Shown here piece after piece: positions 8,932 to 17,479 of a DNA stretch of 64,000 nt (positions are counted from its first letter, which is position 1; the number at the start of each line of letters is the position of its first letter). This stretch comes from Lacinutrix jangbogonensis. GTDB lineage: Bacteria > Bacteroidota > Bacteroidia > Flavobacteriales > Flavobacteriaceae. A model generated the notes under the pieces. That model saw only the letters and a list, made by a program, of their open reading frames with translations. It was not told the DNA's origin and did no database searches. The stretch spans positions 62,001 to 126,000 of the forward strand of contig NZ_JSWF01000033.1 of assembly GCF_000797445.1 (NCBI RefSeq), in the 5' to 3' direction. A program made the translations under genes and the position numbers.

Positions 8932-9669
8932 TTATGTTTCTAAAAAAATAGAATCTAAATTATCTTTTTCTATTTCTGCGATCAAGTTAACTAAGTTTTG
9001 TTGGTCTTCTTTTGCTAATCGGTTGAAAATTTTATCACCTTCCTGTATCATTTCAAGGCCCATTTCAAGCCCTTTAATTTGGCTTACAGAGTAAGCGTCT
9101 TCTTTTGCTTTCATAATAAGAATTAAATAATGAATAACCTCTTTTATTTTTTTAATTAGAATTCTATCATGTAAAATTTCAAATAGGGATTGGGAAGTCT
9201 CAATAAATTTCTCGATTTCTTTACGCGATAATAATTTTATAAGTGCATCTATCTTTGAGGGATTATAAGGTGCTTCTATTTTGTTTTTGATGGCTTCATC
9301 GACAAGATTATTTTCAAAATTTGTTGCTGCTTTGAATGTGTTCATTGCATTTAATCCTGAATTTAATATTTTGGGTAGATGTCTTCCATATCTAAAGATT
9401 AATTTGGCAGCATCTAATAAAATTCTTAATAATTTTTGAGGATGCTTGATATAATTATCTAGACTTTTAAAGGCCTCGTTTAATTCTGCTCGCGTATTAA
9501 ATTCTGGATACATGTAATTTAGGAAGTAACTCCTAAGTAAGTTTACGGTCTCCTCATCTATAGATTCAGGAATTCCATATTTGTCCTTGATATTTTGATA
9601 TTGATATCGTTTATAAATAGTATTACGATAGCCTTCAGTTATATCTTCCAAAATTTGATCTCTAGTCAT
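8932..9669 (-). CDS. Hypothetical protein, all-helical, 245 residues
   Basis: I do not recognise a named family. The protein is predicted to be almost entirely helical and soluble, with no signal peptide or membrane segment. It starts MTRDQILEDITEGY and contains several amphipathic helices, including LRILLDAAKLIFRYGRHLPKILN. It lies six bases after the stop of the broken serine-hydrolase gene on the same strand, suggesting a former shared transcript. The frame is uninterrupted, unlike its two upstream neighbours, so it may be translated from its own or a read-through promoter. Confidence 0.6.
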   Translation of the reverse strand: MTRDQILEDITEGYRNTIYKRYQYQNIKDKYGIPESIDEETVNLLRSYFLNYMYPEFNTRAELNEAFKSLDNYIKHPQKLLRILLDAAKLIFRYGRHLPKILNSGLNAMNTFKAATNFENNLVDEAIKNKIEAPYNPSKIDALIKLLSRKEIEKFIETSQSLFEILHDRILIKKIKEVIHYLILIMKAKEDAYSVSQIKGLEMGLEMIQEGDKIFNRLAKEDQQNLVNLIAEIEKDNLDSIFLET

Positions 9670-9675
9670 CTGCTT

Positions 9676-10915
9676 TTATTTTCTTTTACCTGTCCAATGA
9701 GAGGTGAATTGTCTTCCTTTAGAATATGAAATTCCAAAAACCTGATCTCCATCAATATAACCTGAATGATAATATGTATTCTCACGGTCTTGGGTAGTGA
9801 ATGCAAAAATCAAAACATCCCATTCGATATTGAAAATTCCGGATTCAAAAGATGCTCCATAAAACGTACCATTAAAGTTTTTACCCAAAATTGGCGTAAT
9901 CACAAATTCTTTTAGATAGGGTTCGCTTTTAGGCGATGGTCTTAAGTCAATAACCCAAGTACCTTTTGTGCTCTCTATACTCAAGGCTTTTGGTTCTTTG
10001 TTTTTTTTTGGTTCTGGTATGGTTAATTGTTCGCCTTTACTTGCAAGATAAAATTGTTCAGACATTTCATATAAATTAGTAGCGTTAGTGTTACTAAATA
10101 CAATGATACTTTTCTTATTGTCTATACTATGTATCCAATTTGCTGTAGCTCCTAAAATTGCTCCAGGACGATAAACAAAGTCCTCTTTAAAATTTCCATA
10201 TCCTTTTGAAAACCAAAACCCAAAAGCGACGTTCTGCAATTCAAGATTAGGGGAAATCATTAATTTAGTTGTTTCTTCGTTTAATAGCTGGTTGTCGAAG
10301 ATAGCTGTGTCGAATTTTAATAAATCTTCAACGGTAGAATATATTGCACCTGCTGAAAAGTAATTTTCAATATAATAAGGTTCATCTGTTGCAATGGTAT
10401 TATCGGTTTCATTCATTGTATAAGAAGCTGTGAGACCCATAACAATGTCATTAGATTTTAAAACACCTGTGCTGTTCATTTGCAACGGTTTCAGTATTCT
10501 ATTTTGTAATGCTTCGGCATAAGTTGCTTTAGTAATATTCTCTATTATTTTTCCTAAAATGATATACTCCGTATTGCCATAGTTACTTTTAGTACCCGGA
10601 ATTTCGGTGATATCTCCACTACAATATACTTTTATAAAATCGTCAATATTCATTTTTTTTCTGATAGGGTTCTATACCTAATAAATCTAATCGGTTTGGT
10701 ATTCCAGAACTATACGTTAGAAGGTTTTTAATAGAAATTTTATCTTTTCCGTTTCCCTTATAATTTGGGAAATAATCACCAATTTTTGCGTTTAAATCAA
10801 GTTTTCCTTCTTGGTGAAGTTGCAAGATTAAGACAGCCGTAAATGTTTTCGTGATAGCGGCAATCTTGAATTTAGATTTTGTGTTTAATGCTGTTAGCGA
10901 CTGTCTTTTTACTTT
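9676..10915 (-). pseudogene. Broken serine hydrolase of the beta-lactamase/penicillin-binding fold
   Basis: Three lesions are visible. First, the N-terminus is missing: an in-frame stop lies at 10916-10918 and no start follows before the domain begins. Second, the catalytic SxxK motif reads AITK (within KIAAITKTFTAV), so the nucleophilic Ser is replaced by Ala. Third, the frame shifts at an A8 run (10653-10660): removing one base would join EPYQKK to MNIDDFIKVYCSG, the expected continuation. The YxN-type motif appears as YGNTEYIILG. The C-terminal part (9676-10653) is long and otherwise open. The gene cannot encode an active class C-like hydrolase. Confidence 0.8.
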
Positions 10916-11050
10916 TCACATCGCGCGTTCTTGTAGGTTCGGTTTTGTGAGAACTAAGATAATATAAAAGGCAGAAAACAATTGTTTAGCAACACCGATT
11001 TTTCCAAATGAAAATCAGTTGGAATGAATCATACTTGTTTTAGGTTGTGT

Positions 11051-11877
11051 TTATTTTTGGTACACACCACTTCTAAGTTCAAGTTCACCTGTCTTCAAAT
11101 GGCCTAGAAGATTCATTAGTTTTGGTTTTGTCGTTTCTCCCATAAGAACGTTGAGTCCCATTTTTGGAGGCCCAAATTCTTTTAGCCTAGCAACGAGTGC
11201 ATCAAAAAAAATCAATTCCTGCTTGAGTTTCATTAGTAGATTGTTCTTGTGTTAAACCAAACGCTTTCAAAAAACTATCTATTTCATCTGCTTTGAATAA
11301 GAAGCTTTGATTGCCATTACTGGCCCAAGGCATTGGATAATTAATTACTCCATTTTCTTTTCTAAGAATATCGTAAAAAAGAAAATATCCACCTGTTTTC
11401 AATACTCTATTTATTTCGGAATAAAATTTTTCCTTATCTGGGATATTCATTTGAACATGCCGTGTCCAAACGACATCAAAGCTATTGCCATCGAACGGCA
11501 ATGCAGCAGCATCTCCTGGAATACATCTTGTTTTGGTCTTTAGGTTTACGAGTTTGGATAGCTTATTAGCTGTTCTAATGTATTCAGTACTAAGGTCTAT
11601 TCCTGTAGTTTTACAATTATATTCATCAGCAAGCATTCTACAAGGTCCTCCTAATCCACAACCTACGTCTAAAACATTAAGTCCATTTAGTTTAATTACT
11701 ATTAGCGAGTTCTTTAGAGACTGTTGCTTCACGCACATGAAACTCATCGGTACCTGAAATATCAGACCTTTTTACATTATCCAAAGCAATGTTTTGCTCT
11801 TTAAGACGATCGAGGATATCTTCGTAAAGCCCTATTTTGCGATAATGATTTTCTATATTTTGGTTTAGGCTTTCCAT
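11051..11877 (-). pseudogene. Broken SAM-dependent methyltransferase
   Basis: Three overlapping frames add up to one class I methyltransferase. The N-terminal piece (11692-11877, starting MESLNQNIENHYRKIGLYED) leads into the SAM-binding motif VLDVGCGLGGPCRMLA and later PFDGNSFDVVWTRHVQMNI in the middle frame (11202-11747), then FFDALVARLKEFGPPKMGL in the third (ending at 11051). One frameshift lies near 11700. The other is at an A8 run on the plus strand (11204-11211), where removing one base restores IDFFDALV. The order and content match ubiquinone/sarcosine-type methyltransferases in general. The substrate is unknown. Confidence 0.8.
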
Positions 11878-12174
11878 TATATCAGGTTTTAGTGAGTTTT
11901 AATAGTTGCTAACAGTGAATGTAAACGGCGTTTTATACCTTTTGGACTTTGGCTTAGTTCCTTTTTTTTAGGATTACCCATAATTAAAAAGGACTTTTTT
12001 AATTGTTTATTCTTTAAAGATACTAAATTATTTAAAACACTTTTTTTTACGGTTTTGTGTCTTGGTTTTGATGTGTGCTTCAGAAGCTATTTTAAAACAA
12101 AAATTAGCACTAAAAGTTACGCGTCAAAGATGATTTGACGTTATCTGCGAAATAAAACTAGAATAGTGAATCTT
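11878..12174 (-). other. Gene-free stretch upstream of the broken methyltransferase
   Basis: No gene is seen in these 297 bases. Read on the minus strand, 11904-11940 contains GTATAAAACGCC and TGTTAGCAAC, motifs that recur around the GNAT gene near 29.4-30.2 kb. Confidence 0.4.
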
Positions 12175-13848
12175 TTATTTCAATTCTTCCTCATAAAAAT
12201 GAGTAGCATCTTTTAGAAGGATATTTAATATTTTTCTCTCTTTTTTAATGCGAGTAGTATCCCATTTTAAGTATTTGGAACAATCTTTAATAATTAGTGT
12301 TTCAAACTCCGAAATACTAGAAATATTAAAATAAAGTCTTCCTGTTCTTCTTACAAAAAAATCGGCGAGACTATTCGCCATTTCATGATGGATACTATAC
12401 CATAATTCGGCTCTTATTAGTTTGGCTTCTGGATTTTTATTCGAAAAAACCTGCATCTGTTTTACTATAATATCTGCTTGTTTACCATAGTTTGAAGTTA
12501 AATACCAAGCAAAATAATCATTTTCTATTCCAACGTCTTGAAGCTTTAATTGTAATTTTTTTTGATATTTTTTTACTTCTTTAGAAGAGGTCATTGCATG
12601 TGTTGTAAGCGCAATTTTTTCGGTATACGATTCTTTAAGTTTTGAAACTTGTATAGAAGTCATCGTTTTTAAAACGGCATCAATCACACGATGTGCCATT
12701 TTTCTATACCCTGTTAATTTCCCTCCTGCAATAGAAATTAAGCCGCTTTTAGAAATAAACAGTTCATCTTTTCTAGATAACTCCGAAGGCTCTTTTTCTT
12801 CTTCATGTATTAAAGGTCGCAATCCAGCCCAATTAGATTCAATATCTTTGTCGGTTAAATTAAGTTTAGGAAACGCTGCATTTACAGCGTCTAATAAATA
12901 ACTAATATCTGATTTTGTGGTAACGACATGTTCTAAATCTCCAAAATAATTGGTGTCTGTGGTGCCAACATAAGTGGTGCGTCCTCTTGGTATTGCAAAA
13001 ATCATTCGACCATCTGCCACATCAAAATAAACCGATTGTTGTAGCGGGAATTTTTCAATAGGAAAAACAATGTGTACACCTTTAGTGAGATGCAAATATT
13101 TATTGTTTTTAGAAGCATCTTTCTCGCGTAATATATCTACCCAAGGCCCGGTTGCAGAAACAAAATTTCTAGAGGTAATGTTAAGTGTTTCTCCCGAATT
13201 ATGATCGATACATGCTATGCTTTTTATTTGTTTTTTAGTATTGTAGATGAATGTGTTCATCTCACAATAATTAAGAATCGTTGCTCCAAATTCAGATGCT
13301 TTTTTTAGCAACTCTATAGTTAATCGCGCATCGTCTGTTCTGTATTCCGAATAGTAACCACTACCAAGAATGGTTTTAGCATCTAGTAATGGTTCTTTTT
13401 TTAAGGTTTCCTTTTTGTCTAACATTTTCCTACGATCGTCACCTTCTACACTTGCCAATAAATCGTAAATTTTTAATCCAATTGAAGTCATCATCTTACC
13501 GTAAGTGCCATCTTTAACAAGAGGTAAAAGCATCTTTTCAGGTCTAACTAAATGTGGTGCTAATTTATGTACAATAGTACGTTCTTTGCCAGATTCCCTT
13601 ACTAATCCAATTTCTAATTGCTTTAAATAGCGCAAACCACCATGAATTAATTTTGTGGATTTATTACTTGTACCTGATGCAAAATCATTTTTTTCTATCA
13701 AACAGGTTTTCATGCCACGTGAAGCTGCATCCAGTGCAATTCCTGCACCTGTAACGCCGCCACCAATAATGACAAGATCAAATTTTTGAGTAGTTACTAT
13801 TTTAATCTGTTCGGCTCTATTAAGTATGGAAAATGGTTTCGCTTTCAT
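12175..13848 (-). CDS. glpD: FAD-dependent glycerol-3-phosphate dehydrogenase
   Basis: The enzyme oxidises sn-glycerol-3-phosphate to dihydroxyacetone phosphate and passes electrons to the quinone pool at the membrane. The 557-residue length fits the family. The dinucleotide-binding motif VIIGGGVTGAGIALDAASRG is at about residues 26-45, followed by KNDFASGTSNKSTKLIHGG, a GlpD hallmark, and the C-terminal DAO_C domain. The gene follows glpK with nine bases between, forming a two-gene operon without a glpF facilitator. In this neighbourhood it balances glycerol-3-phosphate between catabolism and lipid synthesis. Confidence 0.95.
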   Translation of the reverse strand: MKAKPFSILNRAEQIKIVTTQKFDLVIIGGGVTGAGIALDAASRGMKTCLIEKNDFASGTSNKSTKLIHGGLRYLKQLEIGLVRESGKERTIVHKLAPHLVRPEKMLLPLVKDGTYGKMMTSIGLKIYDLLASVEGDDRRKMLDKKETLKKEPLLDAKTILGSGYYSEYRTDDARLTIELLKKASEFGATILNYCEMNTFIYNTKKQIKSIACIDHNSGETLNITSRNFVSATGPWVDILREKDASKNNKYLHLTKGVHIVFPIEKFPLQQSVYFDVADGRMIFAIPRGRTTYVGTTDTNYFGDLEHVVTTKSDISYLLDAVNAAFPKLNLTDKDIESNWAGLRPLIHEEEKEPSELSRKDELFISKSGLISIAGGKLTGYRKMAHRVIDAVLKTMTSIQVSKLKESYTEKIALTTHAMTSSKEVKKYQKKLQLKLQDVGIENDYFAWYLTSNYGKQADIIVKQMQVFSNKNPEAKLIRAELWYSIHHEMANSLADFFVRRTGRLYFNISSISEFETLIIKDCSKYLKWDTTRIKKERKILNILLKDATHFYEEELK

Positions 13849-13857
13849 AACTATTGA

Positions 13858-15348
13858 CTAAGCTTCATTAAAGGTTTTGGTTCTTCTAATAGCAGTTAAC
13901 CAACCTGCGTATTTTTCTGTTCTGGTTTTTGTATCCATTTTTGGAGAAAAAACATGGTCTATTTTCCGAATAGATTCTGTATCTTTTTTTGTCCAAACGC
14001 CAGCTTTTAAACCTGCTAACATTGCGGCACCTAAAGCAGTAATTTCAATCATTTTTGGTCTGTCTACAGTAACATTTAATAGATCAGATTGAAACTGCAT
14101 TAAATAATTATTGGCACTTGCTCCTCCATCTACTTTTAGTGTTGTTATTGCTTTTCCACTATCTTCTTCCATGGCTTTTATAACATCTTTGGTTTGGTAG
14201 GCTAGTGCTTCTAAAGTTGCTTTAATAATTTCGTTTTTCCCTATATCTAATGTAATTCCATAGATAGCACCTTTCGCATTTGCATCCCAATATGGTGCTC
14301 CTAAACCAGCGAAAGCTGGCACAACATATAAGTCTTTTAAAGGCGGAATGCTATTACAAATTGCTTCAGTTTCTTTTGCTTCATTAATTAAAAGCATCTT
14401 ATCTCGCAACCATTGTATAGATGCGCCACCAATAAAAATACTACCTTCTAAAGCATAATGTGTAGGTTCGTTTGGTAGGCTGCACGCTAATGTGGTAATG
14501 AGTCCGTTTTTAGAAGACACATAATCTTTTCCATTGTTTAATAAAAGAAAACAACCCGTTCCATAGGTGTTTTTAGCAATACCTTCTATAGAACCTCCTT
14601 GTCCAAACAATGCAGCTTGTTGGTCTCCAGCAACACCATAAATGGGAATAGTTGTGTCTTTATATGTAACCGAGCCAAAATTTGAAGATGATGTTTTTAC
14701 TTCTGGAAGCATCGACTTTGGAATGTCTAAAGCAGCAAGCAGCGTGTCATCCCATTTTAAATCTTTAATATTATAAAGCATGGTTCGTGATGCATTGGTA
14801 TGGTCTGTAACATGCTGCTTTCCGTTAGTGAATTTATAAATCAACCAACTATCAATAGTTCCAAAAAGGAGTTGTCCAGCATCGGCTTTTTCCTGAGCGC
14901 CTTTTATAGTATCTAAAATCCATTTTAACTTGGTTCCCGAAAAATAGGCGTCAATTACTAATCCTGTATGTTCGCGAACATAAGTTTCTAATCCTTTGTT
15001 TTTTAAAGTCTGACAAATATCTTGAGTACGATTGTCTAGCCAAACAATAGCATTATAGACGGGCTCGCCAGTTTCTTTATCCCAAACCACAGTTGTTTCT
15101 CGCTGATTTGTTATCCCAATAGCAGCAATTTCTTTAGGGTGTATGCCTGTCTCTTTTAGAACGGTTTCAAAAGTTTCCTTTTGATCGTTATAAATTTGAT
15201 TTGGATCGTGTTCTACCCAACCAGATTGCGGATAATACTGTGTGAGCTCTTTTTTAGATATACCTTGAATGTTACCTTGGGTATCAAAAATAATGGTTCT
15301 CGTGCTTGTTGTACCTTGGTCGAAAGCGATTATATATTTGTTGTTCAT
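13858..15348 (-). CDS. glpK: Glycerol kinase
   Basis: The enzyme phosphorylates glycerol with ATP to sn-glycerol-3-phosphate. The start at 15348 (MNNKYIIAFDQGTTSTRTI) is chosen over the in-frame ATG ten codons upstream because the FGGY-kinase phosphate-binding motif DQGTTSTRT then sits at the usual residue 10 and the length becomes 496, normal for GlpK. Other hallmarks are WLDNRTQDIC, the second FGGY signature GAPYWDANAKG and the ATPase motif KVDGGASANNYLMQFQ. The palindrome at 15423-15440 lies 75 bases upstream, so glpK-glpD may be co-regulated with the WS/DGAT operon. Confidence 0.95.
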   Translation of the reverse strand: MNNKYIIAFDQGTTSTRTIIFDTQGNIQGISKKELTQYYPQSGWVEHDPNQIYNDQKETFETVLKETGIHPKEIAAIGITNQRETTVVWDKETGEPVYNAIVWLDNRTQDICQTLKNKGLETYVREHTGLVIDAYFSGTKLKWILDTIKGAQEKADAGQLLFGTIDSWLIYKFTNGKQHVTDHTNASRTMLYNIKDLKWDDTLLAALDIPKSMLPEVKTSSSNFGSVTYKDTTIPIYGVAGDQQAALFGQGGSIEGIAKNTYGTGCFLLLNNGKDYVSSKNGLITTLACSLPNEPTHYALEGSIFIGGASIQWLRDKMLLINEAKETEAICNSIPPLKDLYVVPAFAGLGAPYWDANAKGAIYGITLDIGKNEIIKATLEALAYQTKDVIKAMEEDSGKAITTLKVDGGASANNYLMQFQSDLLNVTVDRPKMIEITALGAAMLAGLKAGVWTKKDTESIRKIDHVFSPKMDTKTRTEKYAGWLTAIRRTKTFNEA

Positions 15349-15422
15349 TGGCTTCTTTTTTCTGAAATTGACCAGCAAAATCGAATGTCTTAAAGTCTAA
15401 AGAACTGAAAATATTTTCGAAA

Positions 15423-15440
15423 TACTATGCTTGCATAGTA
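15423..15440. promoter_or_regulatory. Palindromic operator candidate, copy 1 (glpK side)
   Basis: Perfect 8-base arms TACTATGC and GCATAGTA are separated by TT. The site lies between divergent glpK (75 bases away) and the Lys-tailed gene at 15536 (95 bases away). A second copy with the same 2-base spacer stands before the WS/DGAT operon at 20756-20781. The symmetry fits a dimeric repressor such as the TetR-like protein at 18741, which is an inference. Confidence 0.6.
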
Positions 15441-15535
15441 AATAATTTTTAATTTTGATGATATAATTACCGTTATACTGATTTAGTTTTTCAAAAAAAG
15501 AATTGTAATTTGTAACCGATTAAAATTTTAAGACT

Positions 15536-16075
15536 ATGGCTAAAAAAGCAGATCAAACCGCATCTTTTATGGTTCGGTTTAACCAGATTATTTTTGAAGA
15601 AGATGGTGAATCTAAGGTCCAATGGCGCGGAAAAGTATCGCATGTACAAGGAGGAGAAGATCAAAGTTTTACTAACTTTAATGATGCTGTTTCTTTTATT
15701 CAAGAACGATTGGGTGATTTAACCATGGAAGCCACTAAAGATAAATCGCCAGAACAGCAAGATTCTTTACTAAAGAAAAGTTTTTCTTTATGGAAAACCA
15801 TGGCAAAAGAAGGCCCTAAAGTAATAATGGAAACTATTAAAGATCCAAGAAAACAAGTGGCTAACCTGCAAGATCAAATTAGTCATTTTGGTGAGGACTT
15901 GATAGATAAAGTGCCAATAGACGAATGGCGAAATGCTTCACGTTCCGATTTTAATACCATAAAAGAATCGATTAGTACGCTAGCAGATGAGATTAAAAAA
16001 CTAAATGCAAAAGTAGATGCTATTAGTAAGCCCGCAAAAACAACAAAAACTCCAAGAACTACCAAAAAGAAGTAA
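15536..16075 (+). CDS. Lys-tailed phasin-like or granule-associated protein, 179 residues
   Basis: Not assigned to a named family with certainty. Residues 10-60 (FMVRFNQIIFEEDGES, RGKVSHVQGGE, FTNFNDAVSFIQERL) resemble a small beta-rich domain I recall as common in cyanobacterial and myxobacterial proteins. Residues 70-160 are helical, including SLWKTMAKEGPKVIMETI, and the last 20 residues form a Lys/Thr-rich tail ending TTKKK. That layout recalls granule-binding proteins with a basic DNA-binding tail. It is nine bases upstream of the SARP-type regulator and divergent from glpK, with the palindrome between, so a role at lipid inclusions is suggested by context only. Confidence 0.55.
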   Translation: MAKKADQTASFMVRFNQIIFEEDGESKVQWRGKVSHVQGGEDQSFTNFNDAVSFIQERLGDLTMEATKDKSPEQQDSLLKKSFSLWKTMAKEGPKVIMETIKDPRKQVANLQDQISHFGEDLIDKVPIDEWRNASRSDFNTIKESISTLADEIKKLNAKVDAISKPAKTTKTPRTTKKK

Positions 16076-16084
16076 ACTTTTTAA

Positions 16085-16888
16085 ATGAATCAACTTCAGG
16101 ATAGATTAAAAGAATTGAAACAGTTTCAAAAAGATGCCGTTATTCGCATTCAAACTTTGGGACAGTTTAATCTATGGCTAGAAAATGAAAAAGTAGATTC
16201 TAAAAAATGGGGAAGAGATAAAACGGTTCAGTTACTACAATATTTAATTTCTAATAGGCAACGTCACGCACTTCATAAAGAAAAAATCATGGATCATCTT
16301 TGGGAAGATGGCGACGACAGAGATTTTAAAGTAGCATTACATGGTGTTAATAAAGTACTAGAACCCGAAAGGCCCTCTAGAACCGAACCTAGTTTTGTAA
16401 TTAGACAAGGCATTAGCTATCAGTTAGATTTAGAAAAAGTATGGATTGATGTCGAAGCTTTAGAACAATATGTTATTATAGGTAACGAAGCTTTTGGCGA
16501 AGATATAACAATTTCTAAAGAGGCTTATAAAGCCGCTATTGCATTATACCAAGGTGTGTATTTACCTAATCGTGTTTTTGAAGATTGGTCGTCTGAAGAG
16601 CGAGAAAAAATACAAATCCTAATTTTAGGAGCTTACGTAATACTTGCCGAGATATTACTAAACGAAAACCCTTTAGAAAGTATTCGTTTAGCACAATGTG
16701 CTATTGCTATAGATAATACTTGGGAAGACGCTTATAGATTACAAATGCAAGCCTACATAAAAAAGGGAAACAGACCACAAGCTATCAAAGCCTATCAGAA
16801 ATGTGCAGATGTGCTAGATCAGGAATATGGTATCGATCCACTTCCCGAAACAAAGAACCTTCTAAAAGATATTGAAAACATTCAGTAA
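16085..16888 (+). CDS. SARP/BTAD-type transcriptional regulator
   Basis: A 267-residue protein with the two-domain layout of Streptomyces antibiotic regulatory proteins. An OmpR-type winged helix occupies about 18-110 (RIQTLGQFNLWLENEKV, then LLQYLISNRQRHALHKEKIMDHLW), and a bacterial transcriptional activation domain occupies about 118-265 (YQGVYLPNR, QAIKAYQKCADVLDQEYGIDPLPET). No ATPase or sensor domain is attached. SARP proteins bind direct repeats spaced 11 bases close to the -10 element; exactly such repeats occur before the phasin-like genes at 17054 and 17432. The family is unusual in Flavobacteriaceae as far as I recall. Probably an activator of the granule genes. Confidence 0.75.
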   Translation: MNQLQDRLKELKQFQKDAVIRIQTLGQFNLWLENEKVDSKKWGRDKTVQLLQYLISNRQRHALHKEKIMDHLWEDGDDRDFKVALHGVNKVLEPERPSRTEPSFVIRQGISYQLDLEKVWIDVEALEQYVIIGNEAFGEDITISKEAYKAAIALYQGVYLPNRVFEDWSSEEREKIQILILGAYVILAEILLNENPLESIRLAQCAIAIDNTWEDAYRLQMQAYIKKGNRPQAIKAYQKCADVLDQEYGIDPLPETKNLLKDIENIQ

Positions 16889-16915
16889 ATATTTTTTTTA
16901 AAAAAAAATATACTG
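16883..16915 (+). terminator. AT-rich hairpin after the SARP-type gene
   Basis: The sequence CAGTA-AATATTTTTTTT is mirrored by AAAAAAAAATAT-ACTG, making a long AT stem that begins at the stop codon of the gene ending at 16888. It may terminate the 15536-16888 transcript and isolate the next promoter, though a GC-free stem is weak. Confidence 0.35.
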
Positions 16916-16978
16916 TAAACCATTGTGTTTGCTAGTCCTTATTTAAAATATTACGTTTAAAACAATGCCACCCTTCAG

Positions 16979-17015
16979 TTTGCAACTCATTTGTAACTGC
17001 GCCATCGTACGTTTG
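16979..17015 (+). promoter_or_regulatory. Activator-type promoter with 11-base direct repeats, copy 1
   Basis: TTTGCAACT (16979-16987) and TTTGTAACT (16990-16998) are direct repeats starting 11 bases apart. Nine bases after the second repeat is the -7 box TACGTTTG (17008-17015). The gene starts 38 bases further on. The layout is repeated exactly at 17355-17391. SARP activators are known to use this geometry, and a SARP-type gene lies 91 bases upstream. Confidence 0.6.
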
Positions 17016-17053
17016 TACCATAAATATTAAACAACACATTAAAACTATATATT

Positions 17054-17326
17054 ATGGCTACTAAAACTAAAAAAGAAAAGGCAACACTAATCAATACTGC
17101 GACTACTAAAGTATTAGGGTTAACAACTAAAGCAAACGATTTAGCTTTAAACACTACAGAAAAAGTTTTAACAAAATCTATAGACCTAACTGAAAAAGGA
17201 TTAGGACTTTCTACTAAACTAGTAAAGAAAGGTTTCAAAGCTTCGGCTAAAAATCAAGAAGTAGTTTTTAATACTTTAGAAACTGTAAAAGATAAGGCCG
17301 TAAAGTTTTTATCAAAATCTAAATAA
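17054..17326 (+). CDS. Small phasin-like protein, 90 residues
   Basis: A 90-residue, Lys-rich, helical protein without signal peptide. It begins MATKTKK and contains LGLTTKANDLALNTTEKVL and the core NQEVVFNTLETVKDKAVKF. The core NQ(D/E)xVFxxLxxVK is shared with the frames at 17476 and 18326, and ANDxALNxTExV is shared with 18326, so the three are paralogues. Length and amphipathic helices are reminiscent of phasins, which coat intracellular polymer or lipid granules. Context (glycerol and neutral-lipid genes on both sides) supports lipid inclusions rather than polyhydroxyalkanoate, as no PHA synthase is seen. It has its own promoter with 11-base direct repeats. Confidence 0.65.
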   Translation: MATKTKKEKATLINTATTKVLGLTTKANDLALNTTEKVLTKSIDLTEKGLGLSTKLVKKGFKASAKNQEVVFNTLETVKDKAVKFLSKSK

Positions 17327-17354
17327 TTTTAAAATAAAAAGGAACGCATACACA

Positions 17355-17391
17355 AGTGCAACTCATTTGTAACTCACTGATTGTATGTTTG
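17355..17391 (+). promoter_or_regulatory. Activator-type promoter with 11-base direct repeats, copy 2
   Basis: AGTGCAACT (17355-17363) and TTTGTAACT (17366-17374) start 11 bases apart, and nine bases later comes the -7 box TATGTTTG (17384-17391). The ATG at 17432 follows 40 bases on. Repeat spacing, distance to the box and distance to the start match the copy at 16979, implying shared activation. Confidence 0.6.
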
Positions 17392-17431
17392 TACCAGAAT
17401 TAAAAATAACATATAATAACAACACTATATT

Positions 17432-17479
17432 ATGGCAACTAAAACAAAAAAACAACAAAAAAGGCAACAAGTAAAGTGA
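17432..17479 (+). other. Frame-disrupted start region with an A7 slip site
   Basis: The ATG at 17432 (MATKTKK, as in the paralogue at 17054) is correctly spaced from its promoter but meets TGA at 17477. A7 (17446-17452) lies in the phase A AAA AAA, the canonical -1 slip heptamer. A -1 shift, or one extra A, gives MATKTKKTTKKATSKVKS and joins the long frame that continues past 17476. Either slippage or a one-base error or mutation explains this. Confidence 0.6.

Noticed and set aside
11307-11757. Plus-strand open frames opposite the broken methyltransferase
   Set aside because: They are antisense shadows. The minus-strand frames carry clear methyltransferase motifs.
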